Shown one piece after another: positions 36,882 through 48,783 of a stretch of DNA of 64,000 nucleotides. Under the pieces are notes generated by a model. That model searched no databases, was not told the origin of the DNA, and saw only the letters and a program-made list of their open reading frames with translations. The position numbers and the translations under genes are program-made. Numbering within the stretch: position 1 is the stretch's first letter; each line of letters begins with the position of its first letter. The stretch is from positions 124,001-188,000 of the forward strand of contig NW_023503292.1 in assembly GCF_014529535.1 (NCBI RefSeq), written 5' to 3'. The DNA is from Bradysia coprophila. Taxonomy: Eukaryota > Arthropoda > Insecta > Diptera > Sciaridae.

Positions 36882-36916
36882 TCAATTATTGTGAATGACG
36901 CGGCGCGAAATTCCTA
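36882..36916. repeat. Single arm of the 49102-49209 palindrome
   Basis: AATTATTGTGAATGACGCGG followed by CGCGAAATTCC matches one arm of the element at 49102-49209 with one difference; the opposite arm is absent here. Confidence 0.7.
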
Positions 36917-37059
36917 GCAGCCTAGTCTCATGGAGACTATCCGCAGGTTCTGCGAATAGTCTTCATGCAACACTATTCGTAGTTGCTGCGAATAGTCTTC
37001 ATGAAACACTATTTCCAGTTACTGCGAATAGTCTCCATCGAGGGGCAAACCACTCAAAA

Positions 37060-37215
37060 AAGTTGCAAATGAGTTGCAAAGAGTTGCAAAGAGTTGCACG
37101 CGAAAAAAAAGAGTTGCATCGGAGTTGCACGTGAAAAAAAGAGTTGCATCGGAGTTGCACGCTCAAAATGAGTTGCAAAAGAGTTGCATTCGAGAAAAAA
37201 GAAAAGATTTGCACG
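37060..37215. repeat. GAGTTGCA-rich repeat array
   Basis: The octamer GAGTTGCA occurs eight or nine times in 150 bases, irregularly spaced by A-runs and CGC/CATCG linkers. It is preceded (36911-37045) by three degenerate copies of a roughly 47-base unit with GCGAATAGTCTTCATG. Two more GAGTTGCA copies lie at 40021-40040. The spacing is not regular enough for a simple satellite. Confidence 0.7.
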
Positions 37216-37219
37216 CTGA

Positions 37220-40200
37220 AGAAATAAATAACTAGTCTCTTATATATCTTACTCGCTGCTCATGATCAAAACACTGTGGTAAACTCCAAAGGAGATACAT
37301 TCGAAGCAGCTAAAGCTGCTTAACCACCCTCCTAGGTTTTCTTTATGGGACAGATAAATGGCTTGTGAAAACTTTTATTCAGACTACAGATATTCTTGTA
37401 TTACTCTTACTCACTCAGTGCAAAAACTGCAGTCTGTATAATCTGTTGGAATCAAAGATTGACTTTGAACATTTATTCAAAATTAATCCTCCTATATAAT
37501 CTAATTTTTGTATAGAACCTTTAATGATTCTACATAATAACAAAATTCATCCCGACGACGATCATCTCGGTAGGTGAATTATTTGTATTAGAATAAGCAA
37601 TAATTATCATCAGATGTTGTGTGTCACTCGCGTATCTTTCGTTGGATAACCTCTCCATAATTTACGCCTCTAACGAAAATGGACAAAGAATTACAAAGAT
37701 CATAGCTCTTTCTTCGGAAGAAGTTTTACACTAATAGCCGAAGCCTATTTAAATTTTCAATGAATAACGGGAAACGTTTATTTAGTAATCATTTATTTAA
37801 GATCCGTTCGAAATTCGAAAGTCGCAAAAGATTTTTAAATGCGTAAATTAAACAAATTCGGTGAAACCGTTTCACTGTAACAATTTGTAAAAGGATGAAT
37901 TCACTTTTCCCAAAGAAAAAAACAATCACAATCGTCACGTGACAATAATCCCACGACATCGATGTTCAGCAAATTAGCGAAAAAAATTATATTTTTTACA
38001 TATCAAAGTTTGCAACGTTCGAAAAATCCAAATAGTGCGTACAACAGTTGTTACTGCAACTTAAATTTATTGATTCAATGACAAAATATAACAATTAGTT
38101 TCCCTTTGCACGTGAAGTTACGAACATGAACTTTTAAAAATTTTAGCGCTCACAAAAAGCGTACCATTTTTGACACCTTTTGATCTAGTACGTTTAGCAC
38201 TACCATTTTGACGTATATCAATCAGAAACATTGTTGATGTTTACAAACTACAAAATGGTTCTTTGATGCAATTGGAATTTTGTAAAGTTTGAAACGAAAC
38301 TCGAATATAAATGTTTAGTGTTTGATGACCAAATGTGGTACAATCGATAGGCCTTATCTTTTCGCAGGTAATTTAATTCATAAACATGCACTGATTCAAA
38401 TTTTTATTTTCGAAAAATTGTTTTAGGAAAATGATCCAGCAGCAACTGCTTACATTAGATTAGATTATTGCCGGTCCGAACTTGGAACTTTAGAAAACAG
38501 ATTCTTTTTCTTTGAATCGATGCTGATGATGAGGCCGATGATGATATTGTCTGCGTAAACACGAAATTTAAGCGACACAAAGATCTCAACTCCGCCCCTC
38601 AAGGCTCTTGGAACATCGTGTGACTCAAAATCTTAAATCGGTTTGCTGACCTCATGCATAAAAATTTTGTTCTAGGACACCCCTCAACTTTCATTTTTAA
38701 ACATTTGTTCCGAAGAGACCAAAGCTCTACGACGCCATCTTGTGGGCGTACCAACATAAAAGTTGGTCCCCTTTTTGGCACTTTCTTTCACTTTTCTCGG
38801 AAACTAAACCATGGAATCTATTGATATGCACCTTAATCGATAGGTATTTTCAGTGGCTATCTACGATTTCAGTTTCATCTAATCCTATGGACACGTTTTC
38901 GAAAAAATTGAGAAAAACCACACAAAAAACCACTTTTTGCTAATTTGCGGTGGCTCACATGCATGTGGCCGCTCTCAAATGTTTTTATTCGGAAGCGCCG
39001 ACCTCGAAAACCATTTAGACACAAATTTCACGCCAATCCATTAATTTTACGCGAAATGGCAGCCAGTTTTCGTTTCAAAAATTCCGACTTTGAAGCCACC
39101 TAGCGGCCAAGCGATGCATAAAAAAATTTTGTGACCCACATTTCCTGAATCAGCATCAAAAGCTCTACCGAAATCAACCGTAAAATCATTAGGTCCGAGG
39201 TACGGCCTCAGTCCTAACCTAGTTCCCATCTCGCCACCCTAAGAAACGCTCCTATCTACTTTTTAGATTTTTAGAAAGTACGATGCCCTGCGGGCATCGT
39301 GTAATAGATGCCGGGACAGTTATGAATTAAGGCGCAGCGCTGCGCTTGCAATAAATGTTTTTGAAACGATTACTTGAACTACAAATAGTGAACACTGTTC
39401 ACTTAACTTTATTATATTTTGAAAAGAGCAAAAAGAGAGAGAAAAAAGAAAATGTTTCAACAAGTGTCGATATGTCAAAAATTTATATGTAACAGTCCAG
39501 TTAAATAGGCATTAACCAATTCATTTAGGTGAGCTCATGAGTGGGGGCATACTCTTTTCGACATTTTCTTTTAACACTCTATAGCTGACAGCAGAGTGCT
39601 ATTTTGTTTGAAAACTTTTTCCAAATTTTTACAGTGCCAAAATTTACATGATACACTGTCTACTTTCAGTGCGTTGTTGAGAGTAATGCTTATGCTTAAA
39701 GTGCCTTGAATATATGCTCGTTTTTGACAAAAGTAGAACAATCAAGAGGAGACAAATTAAATTTTAAAGTCCACTCATTGATTTTGCAATCGACATTGTT
39801 GAAATCGATGTGATTTGCCGATAATTTACCGATAGTAGTCGTAAATTTTACCCTCAACGGTCTCATTGAATATTTTTATCGGTACTTAGGAACATCAATA
39901 TCGGTAGTTTATAATATCTCTATCGCTAAAGTTTAATGTTTTTCCCAATTTTTTGTTGTTTTTAACACATTTTGTTGATTTTCTTTACATTTTTTGGATG
40001 AATACGAGGTGAATACGAAAAGAGTTGCAAAAGAGTTGCAAACTAGATATAACTGAAAATGGAAAAATCGCAGCGAGGAGGTTAGAATTCGGAAATAGTT
40101 CAATAGCCGAAATGCAGAACGGGTGCATGTCACATTGGCGAATTATAAGAAACATGAAATTTGAATTTTTACTGCTGTCAGTACAAGTAAATCCATTTAT

Positions 40201-40400
40201 CTTAGAGAAATTAATTTAAAAAAATAATTTCATTTTTCTTATAAGTCGCCAATGTGACACGTATCCTTTCTGTTCTTAACTATTGTACTCCATTGCATAA
40301 TGTGGAGAAAATAATTGTGTGGTCAGTTATCATCTGAAGATGTTTCTATTCTGTTGCCCAATAAATCTTACATCGAAGAGGATGTCTAGCTCGACAATAT
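37220..40400. other. Gene-free stretch with uncharacterised repeat-like sequence
   Basis: No gene recognised. Bases 38600-39240 are less AT-rich than their surroundings and look like the body of a mobile element. Two stem-loops follow: CGATGCCC-TGC-GGGCATCG at about 39281-39299 and a GCGCAGCGCTGCGC stem at about 39331. A foldback (GCATGTCACATTGGCGAATT against TCGCCAATGTGACAC) lies at about 40095-40285. Confidence 0.4.
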
Positions 40401-40403
40401 TCA

Positions 40404-42063
40404 TTACTCAAGCCAGTCGTCCAGCAGTGGTTTGGATTCTTTGTAATTCGTTGATGTATCGGCCAGTTCGAACTGGATCAGAATTATCAGATACGATATA
40501 ATTGTTGATATAAACTGCAAAAAATGGAATGAAAGTAAGGTCGAAGCGAAACAAACGCCAATAGGACGGGGAGAACATGAACATTCCTTCCCGTTATAAA
40601 AGTAATTTTACCCGAAATACCATCGCTTTGTTGATGATAAACATTTTACATCCCCGTAAAACTGGCATGTTTACGCTCATTCGGATCGAAAACATTGCAA
40701 TCTAAAATCAAATTCATTGAATAGATCGGATTGCCATTAAATAATTAGAAATATTGAACATAACGGTGCTATTGAGTCGATCGTCATTGTTGCTGGTCAC
40801 ACACTTATCGATTAGATGTGCTGTTCTTTGGGCCTAAAAATTGTGGTTTTAGTACGAATCGACAACGAGTGCAGTCAGTCTGAGATGATGGTTGAATGAT
40901 TCTTCACCGAGCTCTCCGAGCCGTTACATTAACAAACCAATTTAACGCCATGGTGAACGTCGGCATTAAATTTCGTCATCGCGAAGAATCATGCCACCAG
41001 AATCCAACCTTCACGAACTCAACCTCTTTCATCAGAATAGATGATATTGAACCGATGAAATAAAGTTCAATCAGTTGAGCGCCCGCAAAGCCCCCTGAGG
41101 ATAAAATTTCGTATGCAAACAAAGCTCCATCCTTTTTGCCATAGTATTCCACCAATGAGCAGTACGATAAAAATGTCTAGTTGTGAGACAATTAAACTTT
41201 CTATCGAATTATAACAGCGAGTAAAGAGCCCCCATACAAGTTGAGGGTTTGAAATTTGAAAATTTTACCGTTGAAAGAGTGACTAAAAACGATGTCAATT
41301 GAATGATGAGAATCTGAACGGTGAAACATTTGTTTACGAGTTCCACAAACGATGCAATTCGACCGTGCAAAGTAGCGACATAGTCAATTTCATCGCTAAA
41401 ATCAGGCGAGTCTGATTTGCATTCCCTTTTCAAATGCGCTATGAGGGCAGTCGTCTTTGAATTTAAAATTTCATAGAACCGAACACTGAAGAGAACGCAA
41501 CCGCAGTAGTACAAGCTGGATATAACAATTGAATATGAATAAATTGAGATGCACGCGATACCAAACAACCAATCCAAAATATGGTTTTCAGTTACAATGA
41601 ATAACAGAGTCGTTATAATCAACCATGATATTTGCACACTCTTCGCAACGCACTTCGACCGAAGACACTTGCGAAATTGTGCCGAAAATATTCTCTCTTG
41701 GGGACAGATTTTCTTCAGTTCGGCCGCAAGGTCAAAACCTTCGTTGATCAGTCGTATCAATTCCTTTCGATTGGCAAATTGAATGGAAAAAATCAAAAAA
41801 TTCTGAACGAACAGACTGCTTGCTTCCATGGACGAAACGACAAGCGACACAAATTTTGGTCGGGTGGGTAGCCACGTTAGCAATGTATTCGATTGTATCA
41901 TTGCAGTGAGAATGCAAAAGAATGATCCTGTGATGAAATTAATCAGTGTAAAGACACTGGATTCGAATACTCTGGGGACGGTATGTGAGTAGTTGTTAAA
42001 TTTGAATGGACCTAGGCCGCAGCACTGGATGAAGCAATATAACAATTTGTGGGAGAGCATCAT
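40404..42063 (-). CDS. Insect gustatory receptor (7tm_7 family)
   Basis: A seven-transmembrane chemoreceptor of the insect Gr family, expected in the plasma membrane of taste neurons. Five exons, all joined in phase 0: 42063-41269, 41176-41024, 40833-40765, 40701-40612 and 40514-40404; together 405 codons plus stop, the usual Gr length. The N-terminus (LLYCFIQCCGLGPFKF) and helices such as ISWLIITTLLFIV and LIIQLTSFLVTLST fit the family. The strongest evidence is the C-terminal part: SSILMKEAQRTAHLIDKC (E-A-x-R-T before TM6/7), MPVLRGCKMFIINKAMVF, and the TM7 signature ISTIISYLIILIQF, which lies exactly at the final exon border as in other Grs. The intron after exon 3 starts GTTATG, a weak donor. 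The ligand cannot be predicted. A partial copy lies at 20729-21400. Confidence 0.9.
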
Positions 42064-42418
42064 TGAAAATGCTTATTGTTTCCGACCGACTGACTAATAG
42101 TCAGTTACTATTCACTATTGATAGGCGCTTGATGAAACTGGTTAATTATCGTTATGGGAAAATGAAATTAATTGCATAATTCAGTACCAATGTAGTTTAA
42201 TCCATGACGACAATCATAAATGAAAATCATTTACAAAGGAAATGTAACTGGATCTTTTAGATGGGTACACAGTTCGTGAAAAATCCATGAAAAATGATGT
42301 TCGGTCCACAATTGACGAAATTTACGGTTACCCTGTTCGACTGAGCTAATTAATTGAATCGAGTCATTTACTTGATCGTTTGGTAAATTGTAGTCATTAA
42401 TTAATTTCTAATTGTTGT

Positions 42419-43693
42419 ATCCCAAGTAGCATTTCATAACCGCGGTTGGAAAATGACTTATTCGTTGCAAACTTTTTCGTTGTCCAACGGTTATGTAACG
42501 AATAAGTTATGCTCAAAATAACTGATTCGTTATATAACCGTTTCACAACTAATTCGTTATCATTCAATTTTTAACGAATTAGTGGTACAACCGTTAATAA
42601 ACGAATAAGTGAATAGATAATTTTTGCCAAAAACTTATTCGTCAATTAACTGTTATGCAACCAATAAGTTGAAGAAATCTCTTTTACTAATTCGTCGTAA
42701 AACGGTTGAGTAACTAATGCATTTTCAATTTTGCGTCAGTTGGAATCAAGATGTCATGCTAAAAAGTTCGCTCGGAATATATACCTATCTATGAGAGACT
42801 TTTTATGCTTTAGTGTTTCTGTTTTCATACGATGTCACTATGTGAAACAATAAAATTTGAAGAATGTTTGTGCTGAAAATTGTTAATACTTTGTGAATTG
42901 TCGTATTTTTCTAACTTATTGCCAATTCGTAAATCAACATTTTATTGATCAATTTCACTAGTTTTGTTTGTTGCTGTTGTCGAAGTTAGGTTTCTTATGT
43001 TTTGTTAGGTCTCTTGATAGGAGTTAGGGTCGACAACAGTATCTTACAATAAAAGTGAAATTGATGGATAAAACTTTGTTGAATTGACATAAGACAATAC
43101 GGTGCTAATTATCAAAGATGTAGAAAAACGAGTGGAAAAACGTGTGACTGACTGAATTGTTGACTAAAATCGAACCGTGAATAAAATAAGAACAATTCAC
43201 CGTGCCTCTTACTTTATTTACGCACCAAATGATGAATGATAATAAATAATTTAAAAAAAATCAGTTGAATTGCTGTGCATAAAAACATCTTTTCAGTGCA
43301 TAAATAATGTAAATTGATTTACGAATATTGCACATACAATTTTCCAGATAAAACGTGTTCTTGAAAGTGTAAACGAAAAAGTTGTGAAACGGTAGCACAA
43401 CTAATAAGTAAGACGGTATCGAATTTTCAAATGTGATTTATAAGTCCTACGTCGGTTATACAACCGTTTCACAACTTTAACCAATTCGTTGTATAACCGT
43501 CTTACAACCAATTCGTTACTAGAATCTTACAACTTTCGCAACTGGGCAAAAACCGTTGTACAACCGTTATTGGAACGTTGTAGCAACGTTGCGACAACTA
43601 ATTAGTTATTTTGGGTTATCTTCAAATAATTTATAACCGCGGTGTAATAACAGTTGCACAACCGAATTTCAACCGTTGAATGCTACTTGGGAT
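42419..43693. mobile_element. 1.27-kb TIR element with AACGAATTAGT subterminal repeats
   Basis: ATCCCAAGTAGCAT at the left is repeated inverted at the right (ATGCTACTTGGGAT). Both ends carry many copies, in both orientations, of ACTTATTCGTT/AACGAATTAGT and CAACCGTT; I count more than fifteen by eye, at 42440-42730 and 43380-43680. The middle is plain AT-rich sequence with no transposase. Repeated subterminal motifs of this kind act as transposase binding sites in several DNA-transposon families. The element lies 356 bases upstream of the receptor start codon. Confidence 0.75.
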
Positions 43694-43851
43694 TGCTGGT
43701 CTGGTAAAATATTAAATTACTAAGCTGTTGTATTGCTTAATTGCTTTGTTCCGACCAATGTTGAAACATTTTTTATTTCAACGTAAAAAATGAAACGTGT
43801 TACCGTTTACATTAAAGATGGGTACACAGTTCGTGAAAAATGCATGCAAGA

Positions 43852-45357
43852 CAGGGACTAACATAAGGATTTCTGTGCAGGTGGGAAACTTTTCGAAGGG
43901 GCGCCTAAACACAAAATCTTGGGCGCCAAAGTAAAAATGTTTATCCAAAAATAATATCATGCGTTCAGGACGTTGACATAAATATATTTTTGATACCTAG
44001 GACCCGAAACGTGCGACTTCGTCTTCACCTTCGGCTCTGTCTGGAAACTTCTCACACGCTAAAAAAGACCTAGGTCCTAGGTACGAAATGTATATTACGA
44101 TTTAAAGGGAATTATTCCCCTGACCGTAAGTCCAGGGTCTTTCATACAAAAAATCATTCAAAATGTCAAAATGTAAAGTCTAATCAAGTTGCCGATCATA
44201 CCTGATAATAATATGCAATTTTCTGGAATTTAATTTTTCGGTCATGTTAGGGGTGTATTTTTACCTGTGGAAAATGCGTCCACAATATAAAAAATCAAAT
44301 TCCAGAAAATTGCAGATAATTATCGGTTTACTGGACTAAAAGGTGTTTTTGGTAGAATATCAGCCCTAAAAATCACAATAGTGGTGAGTTTTTGGGTATG
44401 AGGGTGAGTTTTGTCTATAATTTATATATCTCAATGGATGTAACTGAAAAAATTCTCAAGTAACACGTCTGTAACATCTGCTATTTTTGCAGATGTTTTG
44501 GACCTCTACTTAGAGGTAAAAATATTTTTTCAAATATTCTTCGTTAAATGAGGGTGTGTTCCGCCATTTAAAAAAATCTGAGTAAATTACATAATGTAGG
44601 CACATTCCATGAAGACAAATCAAGTGACCAAAAACGGTAGTAGCACTTTTGTCTAGCATATGGAAAAAAATCATTGAATTTTTTCATTATTAAATAGGGG
44701 TCCAAAAAATCTGAAAAAATCTCGGATGTTTACCCTCCACACAGATATTTTTTGAGACTTTCTACCGATTTTTACGTTAACACACCAGAGAGAAATAAAT
44801 GAGAAACAAAATTCACATTTTGTTAAAAACTCCATTTGGAGTTTCATACGCCACTCCACTGAAAGTAGTTCTAGGCCAAGACCTTTCGAATGATTTAGTT
44901 CATTTAGTGTCACTTTTTACATGCCAACCCTATTTTCTTTCCATTTTTTTTTAGTTTTTAGGAAAGTGAAAGCTACAAATGTGAAATACTTTGATTTTGT
45001 ATCTGTATCTCCATCTAAATGATGATAAAAGATTTAAAAAAAAACTGATATCGGCAATGCCATTGTCATTTTCCAACTAGGTTCAATGCGCCGCAGGCCA
45101 ATTTTGTGTTAAAATTACATTCATTTGACTATTTCAAGTTAGATACAGTGAACGACATCTCAAATGTCTCACTGTCATTTTTTTCAGAGAATGTCATTGT
45201 GAATTTGCAATGACACAATAAAATTCTCAGAAAAATTTGACAGTGAGACATTTGAGATGTCGTTCACTGTAATTGTAATTTTTCTTGTGGGCAGATCTGG
45301 ATTCGCAGGTGGGAATTAGAGTGGCGCAGGTGGGAATTTTCCTTAGTTTAGTCCCTG
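43852..45357. mobile_element. hAT-like non-autonomous transposon with 8-bp target duplication
   Basis: The ends are CAGGGACTAA and TTAGTCCCTG. They are flanked by the identical octamer ATGCAAGA at 43844-43851 and 45358-45365. Eight-base duplications and CAGGG-type ends are the hallmarks of hAT transposons. Subterminal AGGTGGGAA motifs occur near both ends. It is 1,506 bases long and I see no transposase. A Tc1/mariner-like MITE lies inside it at 45146-45269. Confidence 0.85.
45146..45269. mobile_element. Tc1/mariner-like MITE nested in the hAT-like element
   Basis: A 124-base hairpin whose 32-base end arms are exactly complementary, beginning CAGTGAACGACATCTC. It is flanked by TA on both sides, the target duplication of the Tc1/mariner superfamily. 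Its perfect arms suggest a recent insertion. Confidence 0.85.
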
Positions 45358-46422
45358 ATGCAAGATGCATGAAAAATGATGTTCGTACCACAAGTTGCAA
45401 AATGCGTGAAAAATGTGTTTAATCGCAGTCCAAAGTTAACAATTTACATTTCATTGGAATACAAACTATGCGCTATAGGTACCTTTGGCGAAAATAATTA
45501 CCAATAGCGCTGAGTTTGGATCTTAATAAAATGTAAATTGTTAACTTTGGACTGTGATTAAACACATTTTTCACGCATTTTGCAAATTGTGGTACGAACA
45601 ACATTTTTCATGCATTTGGCATGTATTCTTCACGAACTGTGTATTAGCCTTAAGAATAGACGAATACAAGCTGATCACGCCTCATCAGTACACCTATGTC
45701 TTGCCCGGACAATGTGTATATCAGCACGACACAAACTGGAGTGACATAGTCACGTCGGTTGCATCGGCAACACACACTTTTCGTCATCTGTTCAGAACTT
45801 GTTTTTCGCTTTGCTGCTGTATCTGCCACATATAGCCTACAGCAATACAAAGACTTAGTAATGTAAATTGTTGCTTTAAGTCCCATGCCCCTTGTAGCTC
45901 AGCGTATCTAAGTAAAATTCTGGCTAGAATGACTAGTTAGTTCGTCAGAGGCTTGTCAAATAAAAATTACTTACCCACTAAACTGAATAAATGCCTGCGA
46001 TCTAAGCACAGATTGTTAGCCTCTTTGAAACCTGTCATTTCCACACGATTTTTTGGCGAATCAAATTAATCTTCTAACTGGAAGACTGTATGGAGACACC
46101 TTACATCAGACTGTATAAATGTGTTTGCTCGTTTGTCTGGGTTTGTCAAATGAGGGGTAAAAGAACCAAAAACGAACTGGTTGATAAAAAATTCGATGAA
46201 TTAGGAAATCCGACGAATTTTCTTCGTTTTCTATTTTGAGATGATTTTTACTAGGATTTTCTTAAACGTTAAAGATCGCAGGAATCGGACCTACAATGCG
46301 TATGTACAAGTTCAGAAGACCGTTTCTTCATCTCTTACAGAAAATCGCTAAACTTTCAAGTTTGTCTCACTGCAATCTACCGCTTTCAATCCAATAAAAC
46401 CATAAGTTTCTCCAAACAAAAA

Positions 46423-46428
46423 TTTATT
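46423..46428 (-). promoter_or_regulatory. Poly(A) signal of Rrp45
   Basis: AATAAA on the minus strand, eleven bases after the Rrp45 stop codon. A very short 3' UTR would follow. Confidence 0.45.
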
Positions 46429-46438
46429 GAACATTTTT

Positions 46439-48202
46439 TCACTTGAAATAAATGTGCGACCTGGAAGGTGTAGTGTCGCTCTTCTCGGATGTATTCAGTG
46501 TAACGGTCTCCTCCTCTTCGCTGTTACTTGATTCAACTGAAAATAGGAAAATCACAGAGAAATAAGAATTCGGAAAGGTATTTGTGAAACGTGGGAAATA
46601 AAACCAAGCGGTGGAAAAAGCAGATTTGAAGTGTCCAAATAACGATCCCAAACATAAAATTGAACTCACCAAAAATCGCCCCTTTCGAGTTGTTCTTCTT
46701 TTTCTTCTTCTTCTTCGTCTTCTTCTTTTTGACACTCCTTTCTGTAGCTTCTTCCGCTTCATCTTTCACCACCGGCAACACCTCGGCCATTTGGAAGTCT
46801 TCTCCATCATCACTATCAGCTGAATCACTTTCCGACTCCCATTTATCTGGTATTAGGACCGCCGATGTATCGTCCAATAATTGTACTGCAAAGCCGAAAG
46901 TCAAAATTTTAAAGATTTTATCAAATTATCTCAAATCGATGGACCAACCTTTATCTGTAACTTTTTCATCGTCCTCACTCATCCGTTCGTCGTCATTACT
47001 CTCATCGGCTTCGTTTAGCTTGAAGCGCTTCAACTTGATGCTCAAACGGTCCTGCTTCATCGAAGTAATTTTATTCATACGAACACACTCGGTGAAACCA
47101 ACCAGCTGATTTTGAGACCTGTAATGACTCAATCATCAATCATCGTTTCAAAATCCAATAACGTTTTGTCGGTCACATTACCGGCTTGTTTCATCCTTTT
47201 GTAAAGCGTCTTTGATCATGTCAACTAACAGTTTGGCTCGCTTGGCACCACGAGTGGCACACTGTAACAGTAGTTCTGAACTTGTGAGGGTTATTCCACC
47301 GAAATGTAATCCACACAATTCCCGATACGAGTTCAATCCGAACACTAAATTTGCTTCGGACACCCGTTCTTCCATAGCTGTCGGATCCGCAATGGCAGTT
47401 GCACTAAAAAGATTGATTTTAGGACTTATACGTTTCGAAACTACAAACTCAAGCAATTAACCCGTTGTTGAAGATTGCGTATGAAATGCAGACTGGATGG
47501 TGGTGAAGGACGATTGGAATTGGATCTTTTTCGGCGTGAGTGTGAATGATGAATTCGTCACCTGTGGTTGTAACGTCTGGCCGTTTAAAATGTGCCAGAG
47601 CAGTTAGGGCAGCAATCGAAGCACAATCTAAAACAGAAACATTCGGCATCAGTTGTTGAACGAGTCACAATTCCTGTCCTGTACCCACCAATAATATTCC
47701 CCTCGTGATTCAAAACGTTCAGGTCAACCCGCAAATTCCACACCTTCTCTTCGGCAATGATACACAACGACTCCAAGTCAATGCACCGTGAATCCTTTAA
47801 GGCACGCTCTAAGATGCGATTCACCTGAACACTTAAATCACTGCTCCGATTCGCTTCGAAATGTTGTGCAGCCATCGGACCAAGTTCCACCTTAATGAAC
47901 AGAAGTCCCTCATTCGGTCGGGTCGATTTGGGTTGAGCTACTTCGCAAGTGACCTGTGCCAATACCCGTGTTTCACCCAGCGACACATGCACACTGCCCC
48001 AGTCAGAACCGAAATTTATTTTTATCGGCCGAAATTCATTTAAATCCCGTCCATCGAGACGTAGCTGCAACGGTTTCAGGAAAATGATTCGATTTGAGGT
48101 TGACGAAAATTTGGATGTGAGTGAAAAATGGTTCACCTGTTTCTTGCTGACAATGTCCGATATAAAGTTCTTTTCACAATTCGATATCAGGGCCGGTTTC
48201 AT
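46439..48202 (-). CDS. Rrp45: Exosome complex subunit Rrp45 (EXOSC9)
   Basis: An RNase PH-like subunit of the six-subunit ring of the RNA exosome, which processes and degrades RNA in nucleus and cytoplasm; in animals this ring is catalytically inactive and guides RNA. Seven exons: 48202-48137, 48064-47689, 47627-47462, 47403-47182, 47118-46949, 46885-46670 and 46536-46439; they join to 437 codons plus stop, close to human EXOSC9. Clear motifs are LISNCEKNFISD, RLDGRDLNEFRPIKINFGSD, GETRVLAQVTCEV, RCIDLESLCIIAEEKVWNLR, DLNVLNHEGNIID and HFKRPDVTTTGDE. The C-terminal tail is acidic and Ser-rich with a Lys-rich block (KKKKTKKKKKKK) that may be a nuclear signal. An ATG one codon upstream (48205) is equally possible; a third at 48232 is less like the family. 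Part of exons 4-5 was copied to 21.4-21.7 kb. Confidence 0.95.
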
Positions 48203-48446
48203 CATAATTTTAAGTTTCAACGAAAGTGCCAAAACTATTTTGTTGGTATAATGACAACAATAACAGAGGTTATGTGCTAGACATGCCGGACATAAATGGG
48301 CGCGTTTAATGATAAGTTTAATGTGCGGTTCTCTTTTGTCATACTGCGCGCAATTTCATTGGAAGATTTAAACACAAAAGAATTTACGCGTAAAAATCTC
48401 CTATATTAAAACAAAAGTTCTGAAAGAACAGGTTATGGGATAGCAC

Positions 48447-48600
48447 AAACGAAGCATTGAAAACGTGTTTTGGTCCTAGTTTTCATTGACAGATGCAGCA
48501 ATCGCAATTTTCGATAGAGAAATTTCTAATTTTGTTTGACAGTTTCGACAATTTCGTCATGAAAACAAGGACCAAAACACGTTTTCAAAGCCTCGTTTGT
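48447..48600. repeat. Hairpin MITE upstream of Rrp45
   Basis: GAAAACGTGTTTTGGTCCT at the left is complementary to AGGACCAAAACACGTTTTC (with one offset) at the right; outer AAACGAAGC pairs with GCCTCGTTT. A decayed relative is at 22829-22935. It is about 250 bases upstream of the Rrp45 start codon, so may overlap its promoter. Confidence 0.75.
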
Positions 48601-48783
48601 TTTCAGCCTAAGACACCCACGAAGGCGGGTGACACAGACATTTTGACGAATAGACACATTTTGTTGAACAGACTCATTACAGATTGTTTGAAATGTCAAC
48701 TTGTTTATCAAACCGATAGACAAAAAAATTCTAGTGGTTCTAACTAACCAAATAACTAGTGAAACAGCGCCAAATAAACCTAC

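Larger units (their letters stand above)
43815..45652. mobile_element. Palindromic MITE split by a hAT-like insertion
   Basis: The left fragment (43815-43851: AGATGGGTACACAGTTCGTG, AAAAATGCATG) and right fragment (45358-45652, ending TTCACGAACTGTGTATTAGC) are the two parts of one palindromic element. They are separated by the insertion at 43852-45357. The right part contains mirrored arms around 45500 (GTCCAAAGTTAACAATTTAC against GTAAATTGTTAACTTTGGAC). A left-end fragment of the same family is at about 42255. Confidence 0.75.

Noticed and set aside
45880..45970. tRNA-like text (CCTTGTAGCTCAGCG)
   Set aside because: It resembles a D-arm start, but no anticodon arm, T-arm with GTTCGA motif or acceptor pairing follows.
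46650..46830. Separate plus-strand gene with Phe-rich ORF
   Set aside because: It is the reverse complement of the Lys-rich exon 6 of Rrp45.
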